A program made the position numbers and the translations under genes. This document shows positions 37,365 through 47,133 of a stretch of DNA of 64,000 nt, piece after piece. The first letter of the stretch is position 1. Every line of letters starts with the position of its first letter. The DNA is from CAVVGZ01 sp963747965 (GTDB lineage: Bacteria > Chloroflexota > Anaerolineae > Anaerolineales > Anaerolineaceae), in contig CAVVGZ010000004.1 of assembly GCA_963747965.1 (NCBI GenBank), forward strand, positions 640,236-704,235. Reading direction: 5' to 3'. The notes beneath the pieces were generated by a model, which was not told where the DNA came from, did no database searches, and saw only the letters and a list, made by a program, of their open reading frames with translations.

Positions 37365-39370
37365 TTAACGCTCGCAATGGATCATGAGGTCAGTATAGCC
37401 AGGAAGGGAAGGATGATGAGCCACTTTGTCAAGTGCTCCCCAAAAAACACCTTCGCATCCAGAGCGAGACGCATCCCAGTCGGATTGACGCGGTGCGATA
37501 CTGATATTGCTCTCATCAATGAACTGGCCTTTGATCAGGATCCCTTCCAACAGGTAGTTGATGTGTGCTCCTGTAACGCTGTTATCCTTTAGCGTAAAGG
37601 TTTCTCCCTCTGGGAGGACTGCCCAGATCTGGCACGTGTCACCTGAGCATGGAGCCACCTGATCCGGATCCGGGTTAATTGAACAGGTAGGGTTGCCGTA
37701 TGTGCCTGCCATGGAACTCTGAACGCAACCACCTCCCCACATATGCGATCCAATATTGATCCCCGCATGTAAACCGCCGCAACTGCTGTCCCCCTCACTG
37801 GTGATGGTATTACCTATGATTTGTATACCGGATGTATCCGCTTGGGCCCATGGATGGAAGGCTATCGCCCCAAATGCTCCGAAATTCCCGGGAGTAATCG
37901 TCACTGTGTTATTGCTGATGATCGTATTCGCACCGCCAAAAGATACGATCCCGATATCCGAAGGGTTGATGATCGTGTTATTGGTAATCAGGATATTTTG
38001 CCCTTCCACTGTCATCCCATCTGACCAGCCGCCGTAGTCACCATCGCTGTCAGTATTGGCACATCCGCTGGCGTGCACATGGTCTCCGACGGTATCGATG
38101 GTCACATTATTAATGATATTATTGGTTCCGTCCCCAACGAAGAATGCCAGCCCGGAACCGCACTCCCCCTGCTGGCTTACAAAGTCGTGCGCCACAATTC
38201 CGCTGTAACCACCATCAAAGGCGATATTGCCGGGCGAGCACCAGGGATCACCCCCTGAACCACATTCAGGCAGCCAGGATCCCCAGTTATCGCCCACTCC
38301 ATTATCAATCTGGTCCGGACCCATGCAAACCCGCACGTCCCGCCCTCCATGCACATCGATGGTACCCGAAATCTATGTTGTAGATATTCTGGTTGTTGTT
38401 GAATCTGGAACGCGCATACATGCGCACGACGTATCCTTTCAGATCCTGGGTAGCCCGCAGCAGGGCATGATTCTCCGGGTCGGATGAGGTGAATGTCAGG
38501 TCGTTCTTGGCAGACATACCGGTCAAAAACAGGGTCTTGTCCACCAGGTAGCCCTGGTATTCACTGGTGTTCACGCCTGAGGTAAAGACAATTGTGTCCC
38601 CACTGCAGCTCGAGTCTAAAGCCGCCTGGATGGCATCGCTGTCAGGCTGGTTGTCTAGTGGGTTGGCACCAAAATCATCCACCCGGATCGTGCCTGCACC
38701 GGATTCCAACCCGATCACCCGCACCTCCCGGATGGTCTCCGGTCCGTTTGCGTCATCTCCAATCCGGAAGTCTGCCCCGTTATCCCGGTTGGCAAAGTAG
38801 GCGTTGCACAGGTTAAAGGACGCTGTCTTGAATTCCCCACTGTCCTTTTTTGCCACCGCTCCGCCGCCGGTAAAAATCCCCTCGGATCCCGATGTCGGTT
38901 TGGCATCATACTCGAGTGTAAAAGTATCCGTGCCCTGGTCCAGGTAATCAACCTCTATCCGCACATGCCCTGTGGGTGAACCTGCAAATATCTGATCGTC
39001 AGCGATGTTAAATTGAATGTAAGAATCCGGGGATATTGTTCCCGTCAGCGGAATCCAGCGCAGTACTGTTGCCGCTTTGGCGTGCCTCCACTCCATCAAC
39101 CTGTACTGCGATAGTATCCACGTCACCCCCTGTATCCTGGGTGATGCCATTATTGGTGTTCTGGCTGCCCAGGGTAATGGAAAGCGTGGGCAGTCCTTTT
39201 TCGATGGTTTCCTCGATGGTTGGGATTGGGGAAGGCTCTTTAGTGAATGTCGCCCTTGGAATGACTTCCTGGGTATCTATGGGTGTTTCAGTCTTCTCAT
39301 CCGTACAGGAACCCAGAAGAACCATTACCGCAATGACAAGCATAAAGAAATGCAATGAAAACTTCTTCAT
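37365..39370 (-). CDS. Lipoprotein with right-handed beta-helix domain (two frameshifts)
   Basis: Three frames on minus join into one protein of about 665 residues. The first (39370-about 39070) has a lipoprotein signal with LLGSC (C22) and a Thr/Pro linker. The second (about 39070-38370) holds a carbohydrate-binding-like beta region (HVRIEVDYLDQGTDTFTLEY) and DDFGANPLDNQPDSDAIQAA, the opening of pectate-lyase-like folds. The third (38354-37365) has repeated NNT/ITNNTI/ISNNTV rungs of a parallel beta-helix. It is a predicted surface polysaccharide-binding or lyase-like protein; catalytic residues are not identified. Flanked on both sides by members of a repeat family. Confidence 0.75.
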
Positions 39371-39482
39371 AAGATCACCCCTTGATTTCTAGAAGAGCTT
39401 GAATTCGATTATAACAGCTTAAGCCAGGTTCGTTTCTGGTATTTTTGAATTGATCGAAGACTTGATGAAATATATAGTTTAC

Positions 39483-39609
39483 TAAAGCAAATTCCCCCGA
39501 ATAATTCGGAGTAATTTTGTCATAATGATTGGATCTCAAGGGTCAAAAGTGGGCCTAGCACGCTTTGCGACTGGTTCCAACCTGCAGCCAGGCGGATTAT
39601 AGCATGATT
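39483..39609 (-). ncRNA. Candidate small RNA or leader element, copy 1
   Basis: An intergenic element about 75% identical (my alignment by eye) to 41122-41247. On minus it has an extended -10 box TGCTATAAT (39596-39604), about 105 nt of conserved body containing a tRNA T-loop-like segment, then a hairpin CCGAAT/ATTCGG (39497-39509) followed by AATTTGC. That is promoter, body and terminator-like end. It lies about 220 bp upstream of the minus-strand beta-helix lipoprotein. It could instead be a mobile repeat or degenerate tRNA remnant; transcription is not shown. Confidence 0.4.
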
Positions 39610-39743
39610 CCAATCTAGTAAATACAGATATAGATCCTCCCCTTTCCAAAAAGGTCCAGGATGGTTAATAGGCAAATCCCCGGCAATACTCCGGGGATTT
39701 GTTTAAATATCAATTGAAGCAAATATAAAAACAGGGGGGTTGT

Positions 39744-40484
39744 TTATTCTTCAGCGGTTGCTGGATGAACTACGATGCCGGTCGCAGTCTGATCCATTGA
39801 AGAGACATCCCGTGGTGCAATGATCGTCACCCGGACTCCCACCTGCAATTGACCCGCTCCTTCGGCCGGCAGGATCTTCGTTTCAGTGGTCAGGAGGAAT
39901 GTGTACAACTGTCCATCCTTCGCCTGGATGGTGATGGACGTCCCCGCCTGGTAATTCGTGACAATCCCAACCCGGTGAGTTTTGGCGGGTTTGCCTGGAA
40001 TAAGCACCACTGACCTGGCAGTTAATTGATCATCCTGGCCGCCAATTGCCTGGACCATGACTTTCATGCCCGTGCCAAGGTCAGCAAATGTGGCTTCTTT
40101 ATTTGTAGGAATTTTTATACGGGTCTCACCGGTCAGCATGACCGTGATACCAGTCCCATCTTTCAAGGCCAGTGTAATGCTTCCAGCATCTACCGCAGTG
40201 ATAGTTCCTTTATAATTTTCGTGTTTACCTTTCGGAATACCGACCTCTTCAGTTCCTTTATCTACTGCTTTTTGAGTCGCCACCGACCCGGGTGTTTTTA
40301 CCAATCCAGGCGGGGTCCCCTTGGTTTCTTCAGCTTTTTGAGTAGCCGCTGCGCCGGGTGTTTTTACCAATCCGGGTGGGGTCCCCTTGGTTTCTACGGT
40401 TTGAGAGGCAGCAGCTGCTTGAGATGAGAGGATAAACAACATCCCAATCACTGCAAAACTCATTAAGATCTGTCTGGTTTTCAT
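39744..40484 (-). CDS. Secreted repeat protein with DUF5666-like beta domains
   Basis: A 246-residue protein with a signal peptide (MKTRQILMSFAVIGMLFIL, Ala-rich cleavage region). Two 22-residue repeats with the core TKGTPPGLVKTPG (about 33-45 and 54-66) form a linker. Then come two similar beta-rich units, YKGTITAVDAGSITLALKDG and HRVGIVTNYQAGTSITIQAK, each resembling the OB-like DUF5666 unit. There are no catalytic motifs. It is probably exported and could bind ligands or other surface proteins. It starts 12 bp after the probable end of the lipoprotein gene at 40497-41002, so the two likely form an operon. Confidence 0.78.
   Translation of the reverse strand: MKTRQILMSFAVIGMLFILSSQAAAASQTVETKGTPPGLVKTPGAAATQKAEETKGTPPGLVKTPGSVATQKAVDKGTEEVGIPKGKHENYKGTITAVDAGSITLALKDGTGITVMLTGETRIKIPTNKEATFADLGTGMKVMVQAIGGQDDQLTARSVVLIPGKPAKTHRVGIVTNYQAGTSITIQAKDGQLYTFLLTTETKILPAEGAGQLQVGVRVTIIAPRDVSSMDQTATGIVVHPATAEE
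40269..40400 (-). repeat. Two tandem 66-bp units within a coding sequence
   Basis: Units at about 40269-40334 and 40335-40400 encode the two TKGTPPGLVKTPG repeats and share blocks such as GGGTGTTTTTACCAATCC and GGGGTCCCCTTGGTTTC. The in-frame period (22 codons) suggests repeat number can vary by slippage or recombination. Confidence 0.75.
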
Positions 40485-40496
40485 AATAGGTTATCT

Positions 40497-41002
40497 TTAT
40501 TCCTTTTCATACACAATTGTCAATATTAAATCAATTTCATCACCGTCTATATTGCTTGCAACCAACTCCAGCACATTTGGTCCTTCTTCCAATTAACAGG
40601 AATTGTAAAAATTCCTTCATCCGTAACCAGGAAAATTTCCTCATTCAAACTGATCACAGTTTCCGCAGGTGCCTGGCCCGAAACATTGATCACTTCCTGG
40701 TTTACAATGTCACCTTCCTGAGGAGTGAATACTTGCAGCCATAAGGTCCCATTGGTACCTTCAACACTGGTACCTTCCGCAATGGTATCTCCCACATCGG
40801 TATCTTCCATAATGGGTGGCATTTCACCTTCTTTCGTTGGTTCTGGCAGTGCGGTAATGGGCATATTATTATCGTCAGTTGAAGCAGGGGTTGGCTGCGC
40901 AGCAGAATTTGCCGGAATGGTTTGTGTTTCTATCGCCATTGGCTCAGACACGCATGCTGTCATCAGAAGGAGTATAACAACGAATATCCATGAACGGTTC
41001 AT
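40497..41002 (-). CDS. Lipoprotein with Ig-like C-terminal domain (one frameshift)
   Basis: The start at 41002 (MNRSWIFVVILLLMTACVSE) gives a lipoprotein signal with the lipobox Cys at about 17; the frame open further upstream lacks support. A Thr/Pro/Glu-rich linker precedes a domain beginning LWLQVFTPQEGDIVNQEVINV, typical of bacterial Ig-like domains. The open frame stops at 40547, but moving one base near 40590 yields NVLELVASNIDGDEIDLIL and a stop at 40497, the expected beta strands. The likely site is the cell surface; function unknown. It probably forms an operon with 39744-40484. Confidence 0.7.
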
Positions 41003-41121
41003 AAAAATCATTATACCCCGGAAAAAGCAAGGGCCATTTTCCGAACTTATTAAGATAGCCCATTCCTGCACTGGTTCGGATTATATAAAGGTATCAAGCT
41101 TGTTATGGTAATTTGCTCGTT

Positions 41122-41247
41122 TAAAGCAAAATACCCCGATAAATCGGAGTAGTTTTGTCATTATGCCGTGGGCTCAATAGTCAAAAGTAGGTCCGGTACG
41201 TCCTGCGGGCAGTTCGAACCTTCATCCGAGCGGATTATAGCATGATC
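41122..41247 (-). ncRNA. Candidate small RNA or leader element, copy 2
   Basis: Second full copy of the element at 39483. On minus: extended -10 TGCTATAAT (41234-41242), a body of about 105 nt with GGTTCGAACTGCCCGCAGG, and a hairpin CCGAT/ATCGG (41136-41147) followed by GGTATTTTGC, a plausible terminator. The start codon of the next minus-strand lipoprotein lies about 230 bp from the -10. The same TGCTATAAT box precedes the real tRNA-Arg at 51757, which supports promoter function. The RNA itself is an inference. Confidence 0.42.
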
Positions 41248-41327
41248 GCAAAATGAGTCCGGTATCCCACTTACACCTTTTACCGAAGGTACAATCAAAG
41301 AGTCCTTTGCTCAATCCCTCCCGTTTG

Positions 41328-41702
41328 TCACTCCAGTATTTTCCAGAAAGAATCCTTGCGGGTGATCTTCCCCTGAGCGAACTCAAGCAGGTCAACCCCC
41401 CGCACTTCGATGTGTTGCCCTGACGTGGATGTGCCAGTAAGTGTCCATTCAGAGACTCCGAAATCACCACAGACCCAGTGCTTATCGTCTCCATAATGCA
41501 CATCCGGAATCCCCTCAAATCGTTTTGCCAGGCCTGCCCGAACCTCGTCCTTCCCGACGTACCGATCGCCACGAGGCTTGGCGCCTCTCGGCATGTAGAA
41601 GACGCAGTCATCTGCGAAATAGCCCATGATGGAATCCAGATCGTGGAGATTGAACGCTTCCAGGAATCCCTTCAACAATTCATGAGTCACATGCTCAGAC
41701 AT
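41328..41702 (-). CDS. SnoaL/NTF2-like domain protein
   Basis: A 124-residue protein with the NTF2-like layout: a helical start (LLKGFLEAFNLHDLDSIMGYF), DDCVFYMPRGAKPRG, then EVRAGLAKRFEGIPDVHYG and the beta sheet with VSEWTLTGTSTSGQHIEVRG and DLLEFAQGKITRKDSFWKI. Such proteins are small-molecule isomerase-like or binding domains; the ligand is not evident. Monocistronic on minus, near the tRNA-Met. Confidence 0.85.
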   Translation of the reverse strand: MSEHVTHELLKGFLEAFNLHDLDSIMGYFADDCVFYMPRGAKPRGDRYVGKDEVRAGLAKRFEGIPDVHYGDDKHWVCGDFGVSEWTLTGTSTSGQHIEVRGVDLLEFAQGKITRKDSFWKILE

Positions 41703-42056
41703 TGGGAACCTCCATACATGATTCTTGATTGGGTAAAATAGAACATACTAATGCTATTGGTTTTCTTGCATCCCATCGTGAAATAATATTGGAATGCCTA
41801 TAGTGTTGTTATCAACAGAATCTCTGTTACACCTGTTTGTCTCATTTTTGCTATTATTCGATTTATTCCAATCTTTTTTCCAACTGTATCATAATTTTCT
41901 ATGGGTTGATATCGATTCTTAATTTGTATTAGAAATATTACCAGTCAATATCACCTTTCCATCATTATGCTTGTAATAAATTATATTCCCAAAAAAAACA
42001 ATCCCTATTTTGGTCATTTTTTTGTTTTTTTTTAGAATAGAGAGGCTGGTCCTTAA
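41703..42056. other. AT-rich intergenic region, no gene seen
   Basis: About 350 bp, clearly poorer in GC than the window, with A and T runs. No ORF, repeat or promoter could be supported apart from the terminator of the tRNA gene at its right end. Confidence 0.4.
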
Positions 42057-42085
42057 ACAAAAAAGTCCTTAAAATGGACTTTTTG
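42057..42085 (-). terminator. Terminator of tRNA-Met
   Basis: On minus: an 8-bp stem AAAAGTCC/GGACTTTT followed by TTTG, directly after the tRNA 3' end. Confidence 0.75.
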
Positions 42086-42157
42086 TGGGCCCGGCAGGAT
42101 TCGAACCTGCGACCAAGCGGTTATGAGCCGCGTGCTCTGCCGCTGAGCTACGGGCCC
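42086..42157 (-). tRNA. tRNA-Met (CAT anticodon)
   Basis: A 72-nt cloverleaf on minus: acceptor arms GGGCCCG and CGGGCCC with discriminator A, D-arm AGCTCAGCGGCAGAGC, anticodon arm GCGG-CTCATAA-CCGC and T-arm GCAGG-TTCGAAT-CCTGC. The CAT anticodon allows elongator tRNA-Met or tRNA-Ile2 (with lysidine at C34). The acceptor does not carry the initiator C-A mismatch. No CCA is encoded. Confidence 0.95.
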
Positions 42158-42176
42158 CCTTTGGGGCTATTTTTAA

Positions 42177-42185
42177 ATTCTAACA
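42177..42185 (-). promoter_or_regulatory. Extended -10 of tRNA-Met
   Basis: On minus, TGTTAGAAT lies about 20 bp upstream of the tRNA 5' end, an extended -10 box of the same type as TGCTATAAT before tRNA-Arg. Confidence 0.5.
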
Positions 42186-42245
42186 TGTTTTAAAGCAGTC
42201 CTCCAACTGTACAAAACTGTACAAAACCAGCCTCTGGCTTTCCAC

Positions 42246-42715
42246 CTACTTCAAAATATACGCCTCGGCTTCCTGCAGCACCAGATCTTCTTCGGAAAGC
42301 ACCGTCTCTTCATCGATCGGGATGCGGGTGGTCGGCTGCACACCAACTCCCTCCAGGAAGATGCTGCCGTCCGGCAGGGTGAAGCGCCCGGTGGGTATCG
42401 TCAGCGAAAAATCCTCCGGCAGCAGGAAATTGCCGCAGGCCGTTTCCACCTCCACGCCGGCGGTCAAACCATGCCAAAATTGTCATAGTGTACGGTCTCA
42501 ATGTCGCAGAAGAGCTGCCAGGCCAGGCTGATTTCTAGTTTTTCATGCTCCCGATCCGGATCCACGCCTACACGCTGCTGCCCGGTGTAAACCATACGAT
42601 GCTTAGCCAAACCTTTTGCGGGAGCAGCAACCCATGTATTGATTGTGTTAGGAACTGAATATTGCTGTAATGAGAGCAGCTTATCGTATTTCAGCCCGCC
42701 GGCCGTACAAATCTG
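42246..42715 (-). pseudogene. Decayed tandem copy of the S41 peptidase gene, C-terminal part
   Basis: The 3' 220 bp (42246-42467) are nearly identical to the end of the S41 gene at 43841, encoding FLLPEDFSLTIPTGRFTLP and GVGVQPTTRIPIDEETVLSE. Upstream, in another frame, 42464-42715 encodes a diverged stretch (KLEISLAWQLFCDIETVHYD, then NFGM). It aligns loosely with the region around the SACEIEA and FGMYP segments of the intact gene. There is no start codon and most of the protein is missing. It is a remnant of duplication or of a paralogue repaired at its 3' end by gene conversion. Confidence 0.7.
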
Positions 42716-42792
42716 CTATAGTTATTAAGGGTTTAGCCTGAATCGAGTTTTATTCATGTGTGGATATAAAAATATGGTTACACAGGAGTCTC

Positions 42793-43702
42793 ATGATGCA
42801 GCACTATAAAAAAGCCCTATTGATCACGATGTTATTAGCGATATCCCTTGCTTGTGGTTTACCTTCTGCAATCAGCGAGGCTGTAGGCGGCCAGGACAGT
42901 ACCCCTATAGCCGGCCAATCTGAGCCGGAGGCGGCAGATACAGCCGCGCTGTCTCAGTCAGAGACGACAGACACACCCAATCTGGACTACATTGTCCGAA
43001 TCCCCACAGAAGTCATCTCCCCGGATAATTTCTTAAATCTTACAAAAAGTTACTCCTATATTGATCCGAATACAGGTTTAAACTTCACTTATGTGGTTTT
43101 AGAAAACAATAGTACCGATCCGCTGGATATCATCACGGATTATACGGGGAAGATTACCTGGTTTGATGAAAATAATCAGGTAATCGATGAATGGGAACAA
43201 ATGGAATGTTTACCAACATATTCCCACAGGAAAAACAATTATTTCAAACTTGGGTTGATAAAGATATAGTAAACGGCCGCAAAATTGGTCTGGTAAGGGT
43301 AGAGTTGTCCAATATAAAAACAGTGAAATCGTTCGAAGACGCAGTGATTAAAGATAAAATTAGCACCCAACAATGGAGCCATCCCTTTGTCACGACCAAA
43401 CCAGGTGAATTTCAAATCCAACCTTGGCTTATCGATCTTGTCCATGGGCATAACCAAAGTGAACGTCCAGAATAATATTAATTCTCATGATAAAACCCGA
43501 GGTGGTTGGGATTTATTATAACGAACAAAATGAAGTAGTCGGGGTCGGAGACAGTGGACCTTTCGAACTGCCGGCACTTGGATCAGCTGATGTGGATGTA
43601 GCAACACATCAACCTGAGTTCGGTGCCGGTTAGAATGGAATATTATGTTGAAATGCCGTTTACCATGAGTGTCGTAGATATGATGAATGCTATATCCCCG
43701 TG
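42793..43702 (+). pseudogene. Lipoprotein with FxLYD-like domains, broken by about four frameshifts
   Basis: The start at 42793 (MMQHYKKALLITMLLAISLAC) gives a lipoprotein signal with the lipobox Cys near residue 20-21, followed by a Thr/Ser/Glu linker. A domain with NSTDPLDIITDYTGKITWFD and DENNQVIDEWEQ has the look of FxLYD domains. It continues in other frames: GLVRVELSNIKTVKSFEDAV (about 43260-43475), then EVVGIYYNEQNEVVGVGDSG (43500-43610), then RMEYYVEMPFTMSVVDMM to a stop at 43702. Either several base errors or a decaying gene. It sits between the intact S41 gene and its remnant. Confidence 0.55.
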
Positions 43703-43840
43703 ATCAAATAGGCAGTTATTCTAGCAGGACAATTTCTTAAGGGGTGTACTTTCAGCCTTGCCGGTAATGCCGGGGGACTGAATCGTATTTCTCCCCGGTA
43801 CAGGCTATCTGGCAGGATACTTCTGAGATTGTCCGTCCAC

Positions 43841-45890
43841 CTACTTCAAAATATACGCCTCGGCTTCCTGCAGCACCAGGTCTTCTTCGGAAAGCACCGT
43901 CTCTTCATCAATCGGGATGCGCACCGTGGGCTGCACGCCCACCCCTTCCAGGAAGATGCTGCCGTCCGGCAGGGTGAAGCGCCCGGTGGGTATCGTCAGC
44001 GAAAAATCCTCCGGCAGCAGGAACTGGCCGCGCGCCGTTTCCGCCTCCACCCCGGCCGTCGGATACATGCCAAAGACCTCCATCCCGCGCACCTGGCTGA
44101 AGGCATAGGCTTCAATTTCGCAGGCACTGTAGCAGGACTGGTCCACCAGCAGCGCCATTTTTGGAAAACTGAACTGTCTCGTGCTCGGCAGAAGTTTGCT
44201 TGGCGGCCCGTCCGCTTCAAATTCCCCGCTCTGGTCGCTGTAATATTCCAGCTGCCCCAGCGGGATTTTATCTTCGGTAAGGAAACCGGCCAGGTCCAGG
44301 GGTGAACCGCCAAAATTGAGGCGCATGTCGATGATAATCCCCTCCACCTGGTTCTGTTCAAAGATAATCAATGCCCTTTCAAAAAGCCTCTTGATCAGGT
44401 TCAGGTCATCATAATTCGAGTTCACCCGCACATAACCGATCCCCGAATCCAGGATTTGATACTCCACCGGCAGCACATTCGGGTCGTAAGCGTTGAATAA
44501 GGAGGTCGCCGAGAAGCTGGTATACTCCTCAACCGCCTCAAGGATTGCTTCCCGGGATTCCCCCGAAGCGGGATCCAAATATGTGATCGCGGCAGTTGTT
44601 CCTAGCGGTGCCCGCAGCAGGTAACGCGCCTGCTGGTAGCGCATGGCAAAGTCCGTCGACTGCGGTTCCAAAACACTGGTTTTACCGATGGCTGTGCCAA
44701 TCGGTTCGCCGTTGAACGCTGTGATTTCAGTGCCCTCCTTGATGCCAGGCATGTCTGCGGCGCTGTCCGGGCTGACATAAACGACAATCACCTTGCCATC
44801 ATCCAGTTCCCGGATGGCAAAACCATATCCGCTGGAAATCACGCTGGAATAAAATTGGCTGCCGATTTCCCCGCCATCCAGGCCCACATGTCCGTCTTTG
44901 AAATTCATGATGAATTCATGCAGCGCCAGGTAAAAATCCTCGGCGCTCTTATCCTTCTCGGCCTGTTGCACTTTGGGGGAGATCTCCTGGTACAGCACCT
45001 CCCAATCGGGTTGTTTACCTTCAATGCCGTTGAAAGCATATTCCTTTTTAACAATTTCAAACATGGAATCAAAAGCCTGGCTGTACTTCTGGTCTGAGAA
45101 GTCCTTCACTGCTGCATCTGCCGGTTCATACAGGGTCAGCTCCACACTGGCATCCTGCAGGAAAAGGAAGGGTTCCTGGTCAAGGTCCACAACGCTATAG
45201 CCGGCAGGCACGCTTGCCTGCGGATCATCGGCTGTAAACAGCAGCCCGTCCGCACCAAACCCGGAAGGAAACTGCTGGTCTGCATCCGCTGCCCAGATCA
45301 GCAGCCTGCCGCCGTTTACCTCGTCCTGGTTTTCCCGGTCGATGATCACCGAAGCCAGGTATCCCGGCCAGCCTTTATAGCGGTCATCCCCCCGGTAGAA
45401 CGGGTCCTGCGCAATATTGGGGGCATACTCCACTGCGAAGATCTGCACCCCGCTGTCCTTTTGCCCGTCCTGGTCAACATCATTCAAGATCCCCCGGGGT
45501 TTCACAGGCAGCTGCAGCCGGTAGGTAGCGGAATTATTTTCCGCATCAAGATCCACCATGCCGATCACCTGGGATTCCACCGGCACTTCCCATTCAAAGT
45601 CGCGCTCTACAAATCCATGCATATCCAGCAGCATGACAGCATGCTCGTAGGCATAAGCCTCCGGCCAGAAATCGTTGGAATAGGTAAAAGTCCCGGTGAG
45701 CTCTTCTACATCAGGAGCCCTGACCTGCCAGGACTGGATCGTTCCGGTTTCATTTTCGTCCTCATCAAGAATCTGGCTGGCAGGTGTGGACAAAAATGGG
45801 ATTGAAAACGGCTGTACTTTGCAGGATAGGGTTCCGATGGCTGCAAGTATGATGATTGCTGGCAAAAAAGGCTGTTTTATTTTTAATCAT
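43841..45890 (-). CDS. S41 family (C-terminal processing type) peptidase, exported (frameshift at the start)
   Basis: The main frame (45865-43841, about 674 residues) lacks a proper start. An ATG at 45890 with AGGAGATAGGA upstream reads MIKNK, and deleting one A in the run near 45872 joins it to QPFLPAIIILAAIGTLSC, a lipoprotein signal. The middle has a PDZ domain (YGFAIRELDDGKVIVVYVSP, DMPGIKEGTEITAFNGEPI). The S41 core has YVRVNSNYDDLNLIKRLFE, IDMRLNFGGSPLDLAGF and the nucleophile region VDQSCYSACEIEAYAF. A long N-terminal beta region precedes it. It cleaves peptides or proteins outside the membrane. Confidence 0.88.
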
Positions 45891-46067
45891 TCCTATCTCC
45901 TTGAAAATGGCCCGGCTGGATAATAATACAATTTTACTCCAAATTATTTACAAATAAACCCCTTCCCAATCGGGAAATGATTCCTGTCTTCCCGGATGCC
46001 ATATCCGTTATGCTGAAATAAAATCCGGGTAAAATTAAATTAACTTCACAGGAAGGGAGTAATCCAA

Positions 46068-46976
46068 ATGAAAATCTTATTTTCCCGTACGATAGGCGTC
46101 ATGCTCATCATCGCAGCAATTTTTGGTATGGCAGCCAGTGTATTCGGCCTGTACTTCACCTGGACCAATATTCCACAGATGGAGACGGCTATTGTTTCCG
46201 GCACCACCATGCTGCACGATACAATTTCTGCCACGGATGATCTGCTAACCGTGGTCGATGATACCCTGACCACAACCAGTACAATAGTCAGTTCCATTGA
46301 AAAGACGATGACTGGCCTTGCCAATACCGTGGAGAACACCTCCATCGCCACCCTGGCAGTGGGAGGGCTTGTAGGAGATGACATAGCCGGAGTTATTGAA
46401 CAAACCCAGGAAAGTATCATGTCGGCGGCAACGAGTATCCAACTTGTGGATAATTTCCTGCGCCTGGCGAGCAAAATCCCGTTCGTGGGTATCGATTATG
46501 AACCCGACGCACCCCTGGGTCAGCGCTTTGAGGAAATCGGCGACAGCCTGACATCGGTGCCTGATACCCTTGCACAGGTGCAGGATGACATGGCAAATAC
46601 ATCCACAAACCTCGATGTGGTTAAGACAAATATTGAGGAATTGGGCACAGCCATCAGCGAGATCCAAACCAACCTGGAGGATGCGCAGAAGGTCATTGCC
46701 GATTATCACGCAATCCTGGCCCAGCTTGATACCTCCTTAACCAGCCTGGAAGAAAATTTACCCAACATTCTTCGTGTTCTCGCCGCGGCAATCACCGCTC
46801 TGCTGGTCTGGTTGATGTTCACCCAGATAGCCATGCTGGTGCAGGGCTTTGAGATGATCGATCGGGCAGACAGCCGAAAAGAGAAAGAGGGAAAGACCGA
46901 AGAAAAGCTGCAGGAGACACAAGAAATGCGTGGGGAGGAATCAGAATCGGGAAAACCGGAGGAACCTCAAGGATAG
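46068..46976 (+). CDS. Membrane protein with long periplasmic-type coiled coil
   Basis: 302 residues. An N-terminal transmembrane helix (IGVMLIIAAIFGMAASVFGL, about 9-28) is followed by about 200 residues rich in Thr, Ser, Asp and heptad-like hydrophobics (DTISATDDLLTVVDDTLTTT, NTSTNLDVVKTNIEELGTAI). A second membrane helix (VLAAAITALLVWLMFTQIAM, about 236-255) leads to a charged cytoplasmic tail full of Glu and Lys. The layout resembles chemoreceptor-like or stalk proteins but has no signalling domain. I do not recognise the family. RBS AGGAAGGGAG. Confidence 0.7.
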   Translation: MKILFSRTIGVMLIIAAIFGMAASVFGLYFTWTNIPQMETAIVSGTTMLHDTISATDDLLTVVDDTLTTTSTIVSSIEKTMTGLANTVENTSIATLAVGGLVGDDIAGVIEQTQESIMSAATSIQLVDNFLRLASKIPFVGIDYEPDAPLGQRFEEIGDSLTSVPDTLAQVQDDMANTSTNLDVVKTNIEELGTAISEIQTNLEDAQKVIADYHAILAQLDTSLTSLEENLPNILRVLAAAITALLVWLMFTQIAMLVQGFEMIDRADSRKEKEGKTEEKLQETQEMRGEESESGKPEEPQG

Positions 46977-47133
46977 CTCAGTGCAGAAAGGTACCCGGCT
47001 GGCTTCGTATCCCGGGTAACGGTTGACAATGTTGAATCACATAAATAAGGTTTCGGGTTATCACAAATTTGGCTTGATTTCCACCAACCTTGAATTTTTC
47101 GGTGGTTATCTGGGATTCCATACCGTTATTCGC

